From contig JAAXHF010000243.1 of assembly GCA_012271025.1 (NCBI GenBank), forward strand, positions 1 to 7,555: a stretch of 7,555 nt of DNA, read 5' to 3'. Source of the DNA: Deltaproteobacteria bacterium. GTDB lineage: Bacteria > Desulfobacterota_B > Binatia > Bin18. The notes beneath the pieces were generated by a model that saw only the letters and a program-made list of their open reading frames with translations, was not told where the DNA came from and made no database searches. The position numbers were made by a program, and so were the translations under genes. Of this stretch, positions 6,646 to 7,555 are shown piece by piece (the stretch's first letter is position 1; every line of letters begins with the position of its first letter).

Positions 6646-7555
6646 TCACAGATTGAACAGCCGGGCCGCGTTGCGGTTGAAGATGTTCTGCTTCAGGTCC
6701 TCGGAGATGTCGGTCCGCTCGCGTAAGACCTTGACCGAGTCGGGACAGATGCAGTCCCAGTGCGAGTAGTCGGAGGCGTAGATCAGCCGCTCTTCGCCGA
6801 TCATCTGGGCGACATACGGAATCGTCGTCTCCTCCGGCTCAACCGCGTAAAAACAGTTCTCGCTCTTCAGCCAGTCGAGCGGGTCGCGGCGCTGCCACGG
6901 GGTCTGGTGCGGCAACAGCTCGTAGTGCTCGTGCAGCCGGTCCATCAGCCACGGCACCCAGCCGGCCCCGGCCTCCATAAAGGCGACCTTGAGTTTGGGA
7001 AAGCGCTCCAGAATCCCGCCGGCCACGAACGAGGCTGCGGCCAGCATGGAGTCGAGCGGATAAAAGGCGTGTTTGAAGACATAGCGGTCAAAGCGGTCGA
7101 TCCCGGCCGAGTTGGTCGAGATGATGTGGACACAGATCGGCACGTCCAGCCCCTGGGCTTCCTCCCAGATCGGATCAAAGGTTTCTTCGTGCAGCAGCCG
7201 GCCGCCAAAATTGGTCAGCACCTGCACGCCGATCATACCCAGCTGTTCAACCGCCCGCCGGATCTCTTTGCGGGCCGCCTGGGGGTCCTGCATGGGGATC
7301 ATGGCGATGCCCTTGAGCCGCTCGGGATACGGCCGGCAGTATTCGGCCAGCCAGTCGTTATAGGCGCTCGACACCGCTGCGGCCAGCCCGCCGTCCTCGA
7401 TAGACGCGGCCGCTCCCAGCCCGACAAAGGTGCCGAACAGGGCGGCGATATCAATGCCCTCGTGGTCCATGTCGGGAATGCGTTTATGCGGGTCCTGCAT
7501 GCCTTCCCGATCCCAGCCCCACTGATGGGCCGGCTTCTTGGGCTCGGGCCACATG
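6646..7555 (-). CDS. Amidohydrolase-2 family metal-dependent hydrolase (N-terminus beyond window)
   Basis: A TIM-barrel enzyme of the amidohydrolase-2 / ACMSD-related family, whose members hydrolyse or decarboxylate small carboxylated and aromatic compounds. The frame is open to the right edge. An ATG at 7554 exists but is probably internal, because the usual N-terminal first strand with its HxH-type metal ligands is missing and should lie outside. Counting from that ATG, visible family marks are 'MDHEGIDIAALF' at 29-40, His143 in 'VPICVHI' and 'FMEAGAGWVPWLMDRLHEHYE' at about 192-212. Also present are Asp262 and His265 in 'YASDYSHWD', with 'IFNRNAARLFNL' at the C-terminus as in this family. 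It lies immediately upstream of the MBL-fold gene on the same strand, suggesting both hydrolases serve one degradative route. The substrate is unknown. Confidence 0.9.
   Translation of the reverse strand, partial: MWPEPKKPAHQWGWDREGMQDPHKRIPDMDHEGIDIAALFGTFVGLGAAASIEDGGLAAAVSSAYNDWLAEYCRPYPERLKGIAMIPMQDPQAARKEIRRAVEQLGMIGVQVLTNFGGRLLHEETFDPIWEEAQGLDVPICVHIISTNSAGIDRFDRYVFKHAFYPLDSMLAAASFVAGGILERFPKLKVAFMEAGAGWVPWLMDRLHEHYELLPHQTPWQRRDPLDWLKSENCFYAVEPEETTIPYVAQMIGEERLIYASDYSHWDCICPDSVKVLRERTDISEDLKQNIFNRNAARLFNL

Overview
The window joins two different pieces of DNA from an uncultured-looking bacterium. Several genes use GTG starts or high-GC codons. The hydrolase-rich right side resembles genomes of environmental lineages such as Tectomicrobia/Entotheonella or Binatota. 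That placement is an impression from gene content only and is weakly supported.

Left part (1-2261, all on the minus strand): two genes of a DNA phosphorothioation (Dnd) defence/epigenetic system. dndC encodes a PP-loop sulfurtransferase with an Fe-S-type cysteine set. It overlaps dndD by 8 bases, and dndD runs off the left edge after 322 codons. DndC and DndD act together to replace a non-bridging phosphate oxygen in the DNA backbone with sulfur. dndB, which usually precedes dndC, is not here; dndE and any restriction genes would lie beyond position 1. This part is visibly less GC-rich than the rest (hand count 30/60 G+C at 841-900, against 41/60 at 3661-3720), so it looks like an acquired island.

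Junction (2262-2428): a short non-coding stretch. It carries a perfect 7+1+7 palindrome just upstream of dndC, a weak candidate promoter and a purine-rich run. It then gives way to high-GC chromosomal sequence.

Right part (2429-7555): ordinary-looking catabolic and housekeeping genes. In order they are a short Rieske [2Fe-2S] protein (minus) whose N-terminus appears clipped; a divergent CocE/NonD-family serine hydrolase (plus); a ten-helix EamA/DMT-family exporter (plus); then, on the minus strand, a metallo-beta-lactamase-fold hydrolase and an upstream amidohydrolase-2 family enzyme cut by the right edge. The last two are probably co-transcribed. Between the convergent exporter and MBL genes lies a small REP-like hairpin flanked by two 30-base near-identical direct repeats, one of which is the 3' end of the exporter gene itself.

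I see no tRNA, rRNA, CRISPR array, transposase or integrase. No gene-free stretch exceeds 300 bases. The best candidates for a second look are the dndB-less start of the Dnd cluster with its palindrome, and the repeat-flanked hairpin after the exporter gene.
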